Assembly (NCBI RefSeq): GCF_001678665.1 | Contig: NZ_LZRP01000006.1 | Location: 62,001-126,000 of the forward strand | Direction of reading: 5' to 3' | DNA: 64,000 nucleotides | From: Erythrobacter sp. QSSC1-22B | Lineage (GTDB): Bacteria > Pseudomonadota > Alphaproteobacteria > Sphingomonadales > Sphingomonadaceae | Shown here: piece after piece, positions 34,814 to 43,030 of the stretch | Layout: every line of letters begins with the position of its first letter | Position numbering within the stretch: position 1 is the first letter of the stretch | The notes under the pieces: generated by a model | Database searches by the model: none | What the model was told of the DNA's origin: nothing | Seen by the model: the letters and a program-made list of their open reading frames with translations, nothing else | Program-made: the position numbers and the translations under genes

Positions 34814-35698
34814 CTACGGATAGGTGACGGTCTTGGGCGCGCCCTCCGGGAGCGGAATCCGCTCCTCCAGATCGCCCGGAACTGCCGGAAAGCGCTGCTC
34901 GCGCCAGTCCTCCTTGGCCTGTTCGATCCGCTCGCGGCTCGAGCTGACGAAGTTCCACCACACATGCCGCGGGGTGGCAAACGCCTCGCCGCCGAGCAGG
35001 ATCACCCGCCCGCCCCGGTCGGAGCTGAGGGTCATGCTGCGCCCGGGTTCGAGCACGGTCAGCGTGTAGAGATCGAGCGCGGTGCCTTCGATCTTCGCTT
35101 CCCCGCCGACCAGCATCACCGCGCGCTCGTCGGCGCTGACCTCGATCGGAATGGCGCCCTGCGATTCCAGCATGATCTCGGCGTAGATGGTCTGCGCATA
35201 GGTCGTCACCGGGGCGCGCTCGCCCCATAATTCGCCCATCACCACGGTGGCGCGGGCGCCGCCATCCGCGATCACCGGCAGATCGACCACCGCCTCGAAC
35301 GCCGGGTCGATTTCCTCGCGCCCGTCGGGCAGCGCCAGCCAGGTCTGCATGCCATAGAGCCGCGGCCCGGCGTTGCGGTCCTCATCCGGCGAGCGTTCCG
35401 AATGTACGATGCCGCGGCCCGCGGTCATCAGATTGACCTGACCGGGGCGGATCGTCGAGTGGCTGCCAAGGCTGTCGCGATGATCGATCGCGCCCTCGAA
35501 CAGCCAGGTCACCGTGGCGAGATTGATATGGGGGTGCGGGCGCACATCCATCCCGCCGCCGATATCGAGCTGGGCCGGGCCGAACTGATCGACGAAGATG
35601 AAGGGGCCGACCATGCTGCGTTCGCGTGCCGGTAGCGCGCGGCGGACCTGAAACTGGCCGAGGTCGTGGGTGGTCGGGACGATGGTCTGGGTGATCAT
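34814..35698 (-). CDS. Pirin family protein
   Basis: 294-residue double cupin. Pirin signature HPHINLATVTWLFEGAIDHRDSLG, then QVNLMTAGRGIVHSE with iron-binding His and Glu positions; the second cupin is partly degenerate (AVMLVGGEAKIEG). Bacterial pirins act as quercetin dioxygenase-like enzymes or regulators; role here unknown. Its ATG overlaps the stop of the upstream GST gene by four bases. Confidence 0.92.
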   Translation of the reverse strand: MITQTIVPTTHDLGQFQVRRALPARERSMVGPFIFVDQFGPAQLDIGGGMDVRPHPHINLATVTWLFEGAIDHRDSLGSHSTIRPGQVNLMTAGRGIVHSERSPDEDRNAGPRLYGMQTWLALPDGREEIDPAFEAVVDLPVIADGGARATVVMGELWGERAPVTTYAQTIYAEIMLESQGAIPIEVSADERAVMLVGGEAKIEGTALDLYTLTVLEPGRSMTLSSDRGGRVILLGGEAFATPRHVWWNFVSSSRERIEQAKEDWREQRFPAVPGDLEERIPLPEGAPKTVTYP

Positions 35699-36423
35699 GG
35701 AGCGTCCAGTTCGGGGTAATGGCGAAAGATGCCGTCCTCGTTGAAGGGGATGCGGCGATCCGAGTTCAGATAGGCAGCGATGCCGGGTAATTCGGCAACT
35801 TCATCGCGGCAGGCGCAAATCCGCGGGTAGTCTGCTGCGAGTTCGGCCATCCGGCGGGGAAAGGCGTAGCGCAGCCCCTCGACCAGCTGGAACAGCGAGG
35901 TGTCGACATGGCCGAAGCGATCGGCGCGGAAAAAGGCGCCCGGGTTCACCCCCAGCGCGGCTTCGAAATGATCGAAATACTTCGGTATCCGATCTTCGCG
36001 AAAACCCTTCGCCCGCGTCGCCGCAGCGTGTTTCTGATCCTCGTAATAGAGGCCCCCGCCCAGCGGATGATGGGTGTCGTGCGCCTCGGCGACCACATCG
36101 GTGATGGTCAGCTGGAGCTGGATCAGATGGAGATCGGTCTGCGGGTCGCCGCTGCCCAGATCGTGGCGGTCGGTCAGCCAGGCAAGGATGTGCGCCGCCT
36201 GCGCGATGGCGAACTCATCGGCTCCATCTTTGGCGACCAGATAGGGCGGCGCATAGGGCGCGAAAGCGCCGCTTTTTTCGCGCGCTTCCATATCCTCCAC
36301 CAGCGCCTGCGCATCGCCCTGCCGCGCGCGGTCGCGATAGGGGATACCGGCTGCTTCCATGAACAGGCGGACGAATTCGCCGCGTCCCTGAATGCCCGGC
36401 CAGTACCACAGATCGTAGCTCAT
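35695..36423 (-). CDS. Glutathione S-transferase family protein
   Basis: 242 residues, closest in layout to sigma or pi-type GSTs. N-domain MSYDLWYWPGIQGRGEFVRL with the catalytic Tyr at residue 7 of the sequence, APPYLVAKDGADEFAIAQAAHIL for the glutathione site; C-domain about 90-240 (THHPLGGGLYYEDQK, VDTSLFQLVEGLRYAFP). Coupled by ATGA overlaps to bolA upstream and pirin downstream. Confidence 0.87.
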   Translation of the reverse strand: MSYDLWYWPGIQGRGEFVRLFMEAAGIPYRDRARQGDAQALVEDMEAREKSGAFAPYAPPYLVAKDGADEFAIAQAAHILAWLTDRHDLGSGDPQTDLHLIQLQLTITDVVAEAHDTHHPLGGGLYYEDQKHAAATRAKGFREDRIPKYFDHFEAALGVNPGAFFRADRFGHVDTSLFQLVEGLRYAFPRRMAELAADYPRICACRDEVAELPGIAAYLNSDRRIPFNEDGIFRHYPELDAP

Positions 36424-36692
36424 GGCGTCGGCGCCGAGGCCTGGATCGCCAGCGCGTGGACGCGTTCGCCGGGGATGTCGCCGAGCGCGCGATTGACCAT
36501 CCGCTGGCGCTCGAGCCGGCTCTTGTCGGCGAAGGCGGGGGCCTCGATCACCACGGTGAAATGCGATTCGCCGCTGCCGTCGTCGCCCGAATGGCCGCTG
36601 TGCTTGGCGCTGTCGTTGACCACCTCCAGCCGCGTCGGGGTAAAGGCTTCGGTGAGCAGTCGTTCCATTTCCTGCTGAACGGTTCCGGCCAT
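36420..36692 (-). CDS. BolA family protein
   Basis: 90 residues. BolA fold with the conserved block SHFTVVIEAPAFADKSRLERQRMVNRAL and the GERVHALAIQAS end; the invariant His in VHALAI is present. BolA proteins pair with monothiol glutaredoxins in iron-sulfur and redox regulation. It is the first gene of a five-gene minus-strand set and lies 51 bases from the divergent J-domain gene, so promoters of the two overlap. Confidence 0.93.
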   Translation of the reverse strand: MAGTVQQEMERLLTEAFTPTRLEVVNDSAKHSGHSGDDGSGESHFTVVIEAPAFADKSRLERQRMVNRALGDIPGERVHALAIQASAPTP

Positions 36693-36743
36693 GGGTTTTC
36701 TCCTTTTCGGGGGTTTCCTAACGCGAATGGCGTCCCCATCCTA

Positions 36744-37343
36744 ATGCGAATGCGCACCACAAGGTTTCATGGCCGCTACGAAGCGGAAGGGCGGATGTGC
36801 GACCATCCGGCCTGCGATGCGCCCGGCGAATTCCGCGCCCCGGGGCGCGACGGGCACGGGCTCGACGGGCCCGGACACTGGCGCTGGATGTGTCTCGATC
36901 ATGTCCGCGAATTCAACGCGGGCTACGACTGGTTCGAGGGCATGAGCGCGGAGGAAATCCTCGATGCGCAGGGCGTCGCGGCGGGCTGGCGCACCGAAAG
37001 CGCGACCTTCCGCCCGACCGCCGGGGTCGACGGCATGCCGCGCTGGGCCGATTTCGACGATCCGCTCGAGGCGATCACCGCGCGCGCGGGCGGGATCCGC
37101 AGCCGCGCCCGGCGCGAGGCGGAGATGGCGATGGATGGCCGCTTCAGCCGCGAGGAAGCGGAGGCGCTGGAGGAAATGGGTCTCGGGCTCGATGCCGACC
37201 GCACCCGGTTGCGGCGGCGCTATTCGGAACTGGTGCGGCAATACCACCCCGATCGCAACGGCGGCGACCGCAAGTTCGAAGCGCGGCTTGGCCGCGTGGT
37301 GGAAGCCTACCAGCTGCTGCGCAAGAGCTCAGCGATCGGCTGA
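36744..37343 (+). CDS. J-domain protein (DnaJ-like)
   Basis: 199 residues. The C-terminal 65 residues form a J domain with the HPD motif (VRQYHPDRNGGDRKFEARLG). The N-half holds a possible zinc site (CDHPACDAPGEFRAP and WMCLDHVREFN) and a conserved FNAGYDWFEGMSAEEI stretch. It is the J-protein that commonly sits next to bolA and cobS in alphaproteobacteria. ATG codons at 36744 and 36750 are both possible. Expected to activate an Hsp70 partner for an unknown client. Confidence 0.88.
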   Translation: MRMRTTRFHGRYEAEGRMCDHPACDAPGEFRAPGRDGHGLDGPGHWRWMCLDHVREFNAGYDWFEGMSAEEILDAQGVAAGWRTESATFRPTAGVDGMPRWADFDDPLEAITARAGGIRSRARREAEMAMDGRFSREEAEALEEMGLGLDADRTRLRRRYSELVRQYHPDRNGGDRKFEARLGRVVEAYQLLRKSSAIG

Positions 37344-37428
37344 AAACGCGCTGACCTAAAGCTCAGGCAAGAATTAGGTTTACGGTGGCGCCATTCCGTT
37401 CGCCACCCGCTTCAATCCCGAGCCCGGT

Positions 37429-38277
37429 TCAATTCTGCCGGAACGCCCAGCGCAGCGTCTTGCCCATTCCCCAGGTCGCGGCGCGCGCGGGCAGGGCGAT
37501 CAGCCCCGGCCGGTCGAGCCCGAGCATCGAGCGCCCGAACGGCGGCAGCAGCGCCACCGCCTCGGAGCCGAGGATGGCCTGCACCGCGGGCGGCGCGCCT
37601 TCGGGTCGCTGGTTGAGCACCAGCTCGGCGATCTCGCGCGCCTGCGGCGACGCCGCCAGATCATGGCGCAATTCGCGGAAGATCGCTTCGGCCTCCTTGC
37701 GGTCGAGCGGCACCGGATCGGCCCCCAGCGCCGTCGCGATCACCGCGAACTGGCGGTAATATTCGTCCTTGGCGTGATTGGGCATGTCGGGGCGGACATG
37801 GCGGACATAGGCGGCCAGAAAGCTGCTCGCCTCGGCGACATGGACCCATGCCAGCGTGCGTGGATCGCGCGCCGAATAGGGCGTGCCATCGGGGAGCGTG
37901 CCATCGACATGCGCGTGAATCCGGTTGACCCGCTCGATTGCCTTCATCGCCTCGTCGCGGTGCCCGAAAGTGGTGGTGGCGATGAAGCGCGCGGTCCGGC
38001 GCAGCCGTCCGTGCATGTCGCTGCGGAAGTTGGAATGGTCGAGCACGCCCTGCAGCGCATGCGGGTGGAGCATCTGCAGCAGCAGGCTGCGGATGCCGCC
38101 GACCATCATGCTCACCACATCGGCATGGACCAGCCGGATCGGCGAATCGCGCTCGAACAGGGCTTCGTCCGAGGGCGGAACCGATTTCTCGCCGCCCTCG
38201 ACGTCGTTGAAGACTGCGCGAACGCTGCCAATCAGTCGCTGGCGGAGTTTTTCGGATAGGTCGGCTTGCCTCATCAT
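37429..38277 (-). CDS. Oxygenase MpaB family protein (DUF2236)
   Basis: 282 residues of the DUF2236/MpaB-type family, probable heme or copper-type oxygenases. Signature: VVSMMVGGIRSLLLQMLHPHALQGVLDHS, TARFIATTTFGHRDEA with catalytic His candidates, RVNRIHAHVDGTLPDGTPYSA and WVHVAEASSFLAAY (given in parts). Substrate unknown. It is inserted between the J-domain gene and cobS, which are neighbours in many relatives, and is read in the opposite direction. Confidence 0.87.
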   Translation of the reverse strand: MMRQADLSEKLRQRLIGSVRAVFNDVEGGEKSVPPSDEALFERDSPIRLVHADVVSMMVGGIRSLLLQMLHPHALQGVLDHSNFRSDMHGRLRRTARFIATTTFGHRDEAMKAIERVNRIHAHVDGTLPDGTPYSARDPRTLAWVHVAEASSFLAAYVRHVRPDMPNHAKDEYYRQFAVIATALGADPVPLDRKEAEAIFRELRHDLAASPQAREIAELVLNQRPEGAPPAVQAILGSEAVALLPPFGRSMLGLDRPGLIALPARAATWGMGKTLRWAFRQN

Positions 38278-38328
38278 CAGCCAATATAGGGTTGGCGCGG
38301 CGCAGATAAATGCTTAACCCGCCACGCG

Positions 38329-39321
38329 ATGAACGACATGACCGAAAAGAGCTTCGACGCCTCCTCCAAAACCGTGCTGGCCGCACCCGACACCGAGGTC
38401 GATGTGCGCGAGGTCTTCGGCATCGATATCGACTGGAAGGTGCCGGCCTTTTCCAAACCCGACGAGCGCACCCCCGATCTCGACGAGAACTATGTCTTTG
38501 ACGGCGACACCACGCTGGCGATTCTCGCGGGCTTTGCGCACGATCGCCGGGTCATGGTGCAGGGCTATCACGGCACCGGCAAATCGACGCATATCGAACA
38601 GGTCGCGGCGCGGCTCAACTGGCCCTGCATCCGCATCAATCTCGACGCGCACATCAGCCGGATCGACCTGATCGGGCGCGATGCCATCGTGCTGCGCGAC
38701 GGGTTGCAGGTCACCGAGTTCCGCGAAGGCCTGCTCCCGTGGGCGCTGCAGCATCCGGTGGCGCTGGTGTTTGACGAATACGATGCCGGGCGGCCCGATG
38801 TGATGTTCGTGATCCAGCGCGTGCTCGAACAGCAGGGCAAGCTGACGCTGCTCGACCAGAACCGCGTGATTCGCCCCGATCCGCATTTCCGCCTGTTCGC
38901 CACCGCCAACACTGTCGGTCTGGGCGATACCAGCGGGCTTTATCACGGCACGCAGGCGATCAACCAGGGTCAGATGGACCGCTGGAACATCGTCATCGGG
39001 CTGAACTATCTCCCCGCCGAAACCGAGCAGGCGATCGTCGCTGCCAAGAACCCCGATGCCGATCCCAAGCTGCTGGCCGATATGGTCAAGGTCGCCGACC
39101 TGACCCGGCAGGGCTTCATCAACGGCGATATCTCGACCGTGATGAGCCCGCGCACGGTGATCACCTGGGCGCAGAACAACGCGATCTTCAAGAACGTCGG
39201 CTTCTCCTTCCGGCTCTCCTTCCTCAACAAATGCGACGAGGAAGAGCGGATGCTGGTCGCCGAATATTACCAGCGCGTCTTCGGCGAGGATTTGCCCGAG
39301 AGCGTGGTCGGCAAGAACTGA
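38329..39321 (+). CDS. cobS: Cobaltochelatase subunit CobS
   Basis: 330-residue AAA+ ATPase of the aerobic cobaltochelatase CobNST, which inserts cobalt into hydrogenobyrinate diamide. Walker [10 protein letters not shown], Walker [16 protein letters not shown], sensor [18 protein letters not shown]. The N-terminus has the usual [21 protein letters not shown]. The normal partner gene cobT does not follow; a penicillin-binding protein gene starts 49 bases later. Whether it serves cobalamin synthesis here or another MoxR-like role depends on whether cobT and cobN exist elsewhere. Confidence 0.95.
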   Translation: MNDMTEKSFDASSKTVLAAPDTEVDVREVFGIDIDWKVPAFSKPDERTPDLDENYVFDGDTTLAILAGFAHDRRVMVQGYHGTGKSTHIEQVAARLNWPCIRINLDAHISRIDLIGRDAIVLRDGLQVTEFREGLLPWALQHPVALVFDEYDAGRPDVMFVIQRVLEQQGKLTLLDQNRVIRPDPHFRLFATANTVGLGDTSGLYHGTQAINQGQMDRWNIVIGLNYLPAETEQAIVAAKNPDADPKLLADMVKVADLTRQGFINGDISTVMSPRTVITWAQNNAIFKNVGFSFRLSFLNKCDEEERMLVAEYYQRVFGEDLPESVVGKN

Positions 39322-39325
39322 GGCC

Positions 39326-39364
39326 GGCGGGTCTGGCCCCGCCTGTGTTGTTCTGTTAACACAG
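39326..39364 (+). terminator. Two hairpins between cobS and the PBP gene
   Basis: GGCGGG (39326-39331) pairs with CCCGCC (39338-39343) and is followed by a T-rich stretch, a plausible weak terminator for cobS. A second inverted repeat, CTGTGTT (39343-39349) with AACACAG (39358-39364), ends 6 bases before the PBP start and may be an operator. Confidence 0.4.
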
Positions 39365-39370
39365 TAGAGC

Positions 39371-41623
39371 ATGGGCCTGTTCGATTCCTTCCGGCGCAAG
39401 CCACCCGAGCCACAGCCGGCGCCGCATCGCGGCTATTACTCGTTGCACGACGGGCTGGGCGAGGATCCCGATTACGATGATTGGGACGCGCGGCTCGATG
39501 CGGTCGACCGCCAGCTGTCCGGGGCGCAGGGCGATGGCGGGACCTATCGGGTGCAGCGCGAGCCACGCGACGGCGAGCGCTGGTGGCACCGTCCCTACTG
39601 GCGCGACCGCCGCAAGCGCTGGTGGGCCGGACGGATCGTCGCCGCCGCGCTGGCGCTGTTCATCCTGCTCGTGGCGTGGCTGGCATTTACCGCGCCGCTC
39701 AACAAATCGCTCCAGCCGATCGCGCCGCCGATGGTCACGCTGCTGGCCGCCGATGGCACCCCGATCGCGCGCAACGGCGCGGTCACCGACGAACCGGTCG
39801 TGGTCGCCGATCTGCCGCCGCATGTGATCGAGGCCTTCATGGCGATCGAGGACCGGCGGTTCTACGATCATTGGGGCGTCGATCCGCGCGGGGTCGCGCG
39901 TGCGGTGTTCATGGGGGTTGGCGGCGGCTCGACCATCACCCAGCAGCTGGCGAAATTCACCTTTCTTACGCCCGAGCAGACGCTGACCCGCAAGGCGCGC
40001 GAGATGCTGATCGCGTTCTGGCTGGAAAGCTGGCTGACCAAGGACGAGATCCTCGCGCGCTATCTCTCGAACGCCTATTTCGGCGACAATGTTTATGGCC
40101 TGCGCGCGGCGAGCCTGCATTTCTTCTATCGTCGCCCCGAGAACCTCACCACCAGCCAGGCGGCGATGCTGGCGGGGCTGGTCCAGGCGCCGTCGCGGTT
40201 CAATCCGGTCAAGCATTACGACCGCGCGGAGCGGCGCCGGCAGATGGTGGTCGCGGCCATGGTCGCGGCGGGCTATCTGAGCGATGCTGAAGCGCGCAGC
40301 CTGCGCCCGCCTGCGCTTGATGTGCGGCTAAAGAGCGACCTTCCCACGGGCACCTATTTCGCGGACTGGGCGCTTCCCGAGGCGCGCGAGCGGACCAGCT
40401 CGGGCTATGCGCGCCAGACGCTGACGACCACGCTCGACAGTCGCCTCCAGTCGATCGCCCGGGTGGTCACCGGGCGCAGCGAACTGGGCGATGCGCAGGT
40501 CGCGCTGGTTGCGATGCGCCCCAATGGCGAGGTGGTGGCGATGATCGGCGGCACCGATTACGGAAAATCGACCTTCAACCGCGCGACGCAGGCCAAGCGC
40601 CAGCCCGGATCGACCTTCAAACTGTTCGTCTATCTCGCCGCGCTGCGTGCCGGCTGGGACCCCGACGACCGGATCGCCAACACCGCGATCGAGGAGGGCA
40701 GCTACAGGCCGAAGAACTCGCGGGAGCGCTATTCGGACAGCCTGACGCTGCGCGAAGCCTTCGCCCAGTCGAGCAATGTCGCTGCGGTGCGGCTGTTCGG
40801 CGAGGTCGGCTCCGAGGCGGTGATCGAGACCGCGCGCGATATGGGCGTGACCTCCGCTCTGGCCGAGGGCGATCCCAGCCTGGCGCTTGGGACCTCGACG
40901 ATGAGCCTGCTCGAACTCACCGCGGCCTATGCGGGGGTCGCGGGCAATCGCTATCCGGTCGAGCCCCATGCCTTCGCGCGTGCGGAGCCCAATTGGTGGG
41001 AGCGGTTGTGGGATGGCAGCGACACGCTCTCGGGCCGCGCCCATGCCGACATGGAGGACATGCTGCGCCACGCGATCAACCGCGGCACCGGGCGTGCAGC
41101 GATGCTGGCCGGGCCCAATTTCGGCAAGACCGGCACCACGCAGGACAATCGCGATGCGCTGTTCGTCGGCTATGCCAACGATCTCGTGGTCGGGGTGTGG
41201 GTCGGCAATGACGACAATTCGCCGCTCGACGGTATCAGCGGTGGCGGCTTGCCCGCGCAGATCTGGAAGGATTTCATGCGCCAGGCGGGCGGTGCCGCCG
41301 CACCGCAGGCCAATCCGACCCAGCGCGCCGATCCCGGCGGTCCGGTCGAGCCGCAGGACGTTCCCGATCTTGACGACATCCCGATGGAAGACGGCTCGCG
41401 GCTGCGCTTCGAGGATGGCGAGATGATCTATTCGACCGATGTCGAAGGCATCGATCTCGACCTGCGGATGGGACAGGACGGTGTCCGCGTCGATTCGCAA
41501 AGGTTCGAGGAGGTGCGCCGCCGCGCCGAGGAGGCGACACGCCTGCGGGTCGAACAGGAACAGGAGCGGATGCGCGAGCGGTACGAGGCCGAACGAATGC
41601 GGCTCGAAGAGCAAAACCGCTAG
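39371..41623 (+). CDS. Class A penicillin-binding protein (PBP1A/PbpC-like)
   Basis: 750 residues; peptidoglycan glycosyltransferase and transpeptidase. A cytoplasmic region of about 90 residues precedes the anchor helix (IVAAALALFILLVAWLAF). Glycosyltransferase domain: MAIEDRRFYDHWGVDPRG, GGSTITQQLAKFTFL and the RKAREMLIAFWLE stretch. Transpeptidase domain: QPGSTFK (Ser-x-x-Lys), SSN and KTGTT boxes, all intact. The C-terminus ends in an Arg/Glu-rich coiled coil (residues about 705-750). Its stop abuts, without a gap, the stop of the converging thioesterase gene. Confidence 0.94.
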   Translation: MGLFDSFRRKPPEPQPAPHRGYYSLHDGLGEDPDYDDWDARLDAVDRQLSGAQGDGGTYRVQREPRDGERWWHRPYWRDRRKRWWAGRIVAAALALFILLVAWLAFTAPLNKSLQPIAPPMVTLLAADGTPIARNGAVTDEPVVVADLPPHVIEAFMAIEDRRFYDHWGVDPRGVARAVFMGVGGGSTITQQLAKFTFLTPEQTLTRKAREMLIAFWLESWLTKDEILARYLSNAYFGDNVYGLRAASLHFFYRRPENLTTSQAAMLAGLVQAPSRFNPVKHYDRAERRRQMVVAAMVAAGYLSDAEARSLRPPALDVRLKSDLPTGTYFADWALPEARERTSSGYARQTLTTTLDSRLQSIARVVTGRSELGDAQVALVAMRPNGEVVAMIGGTDYGKSTFNRATQAKRQPGSTFKLFVYLAALRAGWDPDDRIANTAIEEGSYRPKNSRERYSDSLTLREAFAQSSNVAAVRLFGEVGSEAVIETARDMGVTSALAEGDPSLALGTSTMSLLELTAAYAGVAGNRYPVEPHAFARAEPNWWERLWDGSDTLSGRAHADMEDMLRHAINRGTGRAAMLAGPNFGKTGTTQDNRDALFVGYANDLVVGVWVGNDDNSPLDGISGGGLPAQIWKDFMRQAGGAAAPQANPTQRADPGGPVEPQDVPDLDDIPMEDGSRLRFEDGEMIYSTDVEGIDLDLRMGQDGVRVDSQRFEEVRRRAEEATRLRVEQEQERMRERYEAERMRLEEQNR

Positions 41624-42043
41624 CTAGGCCGCGGCGTCCGCATCCACCATCAGGATGTTCATCACCGCGCTGGCGATCGGCTTGGCCTCGTCGTCCTGCC
41701 ATGCCTCGACGCTGATATTGGCGGTGCGGCGCCCCAGCTTGACGATGCGCGCCCTGGCGAAGCTGGGCCGCGTCTTGCCGCTGCGCAGGAACTGGACGGT
41801 GATGTTGATCGGCTTCATCTGCGCCTCGCGTTCGCCCCGCGCCAGCTCGGCGCGCAGCGCGCCATAGCCGGCGGTTTCGAGCAATCCGCTGATCGCCCCG
41901 CCATGCAGCGCGCCGGGACGGCCTTGCACCGAATCGGAGAATTCGACCCGCAGCACGGGCGTATCGCCTTCCCAGCGGTCGAGCGCGATGCCGAGCGAGC
42001 GGGCGTAGGGGGTGACGATCTCGATATCGCGCGGATCAGCCAC
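41624..42043 (-). CDS. PaaI-family thioesterase (second of pair)
   Basis: 139 residues of the hotdog PaaI family. GTG start at 42043, where the upstream thioesterase ends in an overlap of eight bases. Motifs: QGRPGALHGGAISGLLETAGYGAL, the HGG active-site loop, and QFLRSGKTRPSFARARIVKLGRR. Likely hydrolyses aryl- or acyl-CoA. A longer frame to 42136 is antisense-like and has no family match. Confidence 0.83.
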   Translation of the reverse strand: MADPRDIEIVTPYARSLGIALDRWEGDTPVLRVEFSDSVQGRPGALHGGAISGLLETAGYGALRAELARGEREAQMKPINITVQFLRSGKTRPSFARARIVKLGRRTANISVEAWQDDEAKPIASAVMNILMVDADAAA

Positions 42044-42506
42044 CGGGCAGCTCCGCGCTGCGAGGGTCGCTGCGGGCATCGATCGACATGAAGACCGCCT
42101 GCATATGCGCGACAGGATCATCCGGGTCGCCGTCATGCGCGATGCCGCGCACGAAGGCGGCCGAGCGGGTCAAGCGATAACATTGCGCGCGTCCGAAGAC
42201 GCTCGACCGGCCGCGGGCGGGGCGGGTGTAGTCAACGCGTAAGTCGAGTGTGGCGATGGCGCGGAACTGGCCCATCCGGGTCCAGATCGCCAATCCGCTG
42301 GCCATGTCCATCAGGCTGATGATCGGCCCCGAAGCAAGCACCTCGCGCCCGTCCTCGCCCAGCAGGTCTTCGCGCCATGGCAGCTCGAGCTCGGCCCAGT
42401 CCTCGCCATGATCGCGATAGCTTAGACCCAGCCAGCCATTGTGCGACCGCGCCGTCAGAAACGGCGTCGCCTGCGCGGGATCGAAACGGGTTTGCTCATC
42501 GGCCAT
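42036..42506 (-). CDS. PaaI-family thioesterase (first of pair)
   Basis: 156 residues, hotdog fold. Motifs: LASGPIISLMDMASGLAIWT in place of the HGG loop (the His is missing; Gly-Pro-Ile-Ile-Ser instead), and TLDLRVDYTRPARGRSSVFGRAQ. The missing His suggests a different catalytic residue or a changed role. Starts at ATG 42506 (MADEQTR), 47 bases after ruvX, and overlaps the next thioesterase. Confidence 0.83.
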   Translation of the reverse strand: MADEQTRFDPAQATPFLTARSHNGWLGLSYRDHGEDWAELELPWREDLLGEDGREVLASGPIISLMDMASGLAIWTRMGQFRAIATLDLRVDYTRPARGRSSVFGRAQCYRLTRSAAFVRGIAHDGDPDDPVAHMQAVFMSIDARSDPRSAELPGG

Positions 42507-42553
42507 TGCCGCTCGCCCTGCCGCGCGTGGCGACCGATTACAATGGCAAAACC

Positions 42554-43030
42554 CTAATTGGTCAGCGTGTCGATCGCGCCCTGAAGGATGATCGCGGCGG
42601 CATGGCTGTCGATGCGTTCGGCGCGCTTGGCGCGGCTCATGTCCTGCCCGATCATCGCGGCCTCGGCGCTGGCGGTGGACCAGCGCTCGTCCCACAGCAA
42701 CACCGGGAGCGACAGCGCCGCGGCCAGATTGCGGGCATAGGCGCGGCTGGCCTGTGCGCGCGGCCCTTCGCCGCCATCCATATTGCGCGGCAGACCGATC
42801 ACCAGCCCCTTGATCGAGCGCTGCTGGACGAGCTCGCGCAGCTTACCGCAATCCGCGGTGAATTTGCCCCGCGGCAGGGTTTTCCCGGCGGTGGCGAACC
42901 GCCAGCCCGCATCGCAGGTCGCCAGCCCGATCGTCCGGGTGCCCAGATCCACCCCGAGCAGCACCCCGCCATCGGGCAATTGCTCGTCGAACGCGGCGGC
43001 GCTGTCGGTTACGAGCCCGCCGGTGTCCAC
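42554..43030 (-). CDS. ruvX: Putative pre-16S rRNA nuclease / Holliday junction resolvase RuvX
   Basis: About 158 residues of the YqgF family, RNase H fold. Motifs: LLGVDLGTRTIGLA with the first catalytic Asp, LVIGLPRNMDGGEGPRAQ and LLWDERWSTASAEA, IDSHAAAIILQGAI. The likely start is GTG 43030, which overlaps the upstream gene's stop region by 22 bases; a GTG at 42964 just before the conserved core is the alternative. Processes 16S rRNA 5' ends in E. coli. Confidence 0.88.
   Translation of the reverse strand: MDTGGLVTDSAAAFDEQLPDGGVLLGVDLGTRTIGLATCDAGWRFATAGKTLPRGKFTADCGKLRELVQQRSIKGLVIGLPRNMDGGEGPRAQASRAYARNLAAALSLPVLLWDERWSTASAEAAMIGQDMSRAKRAERIDSHAAAIILQGAIDTLTN

Noticed and set aside
39481-40290. 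Overlapping frames inside the PBP gene
   Set aside because: Arg- and Ala-rich shadows of the PBP, no ribosome sites or family match.
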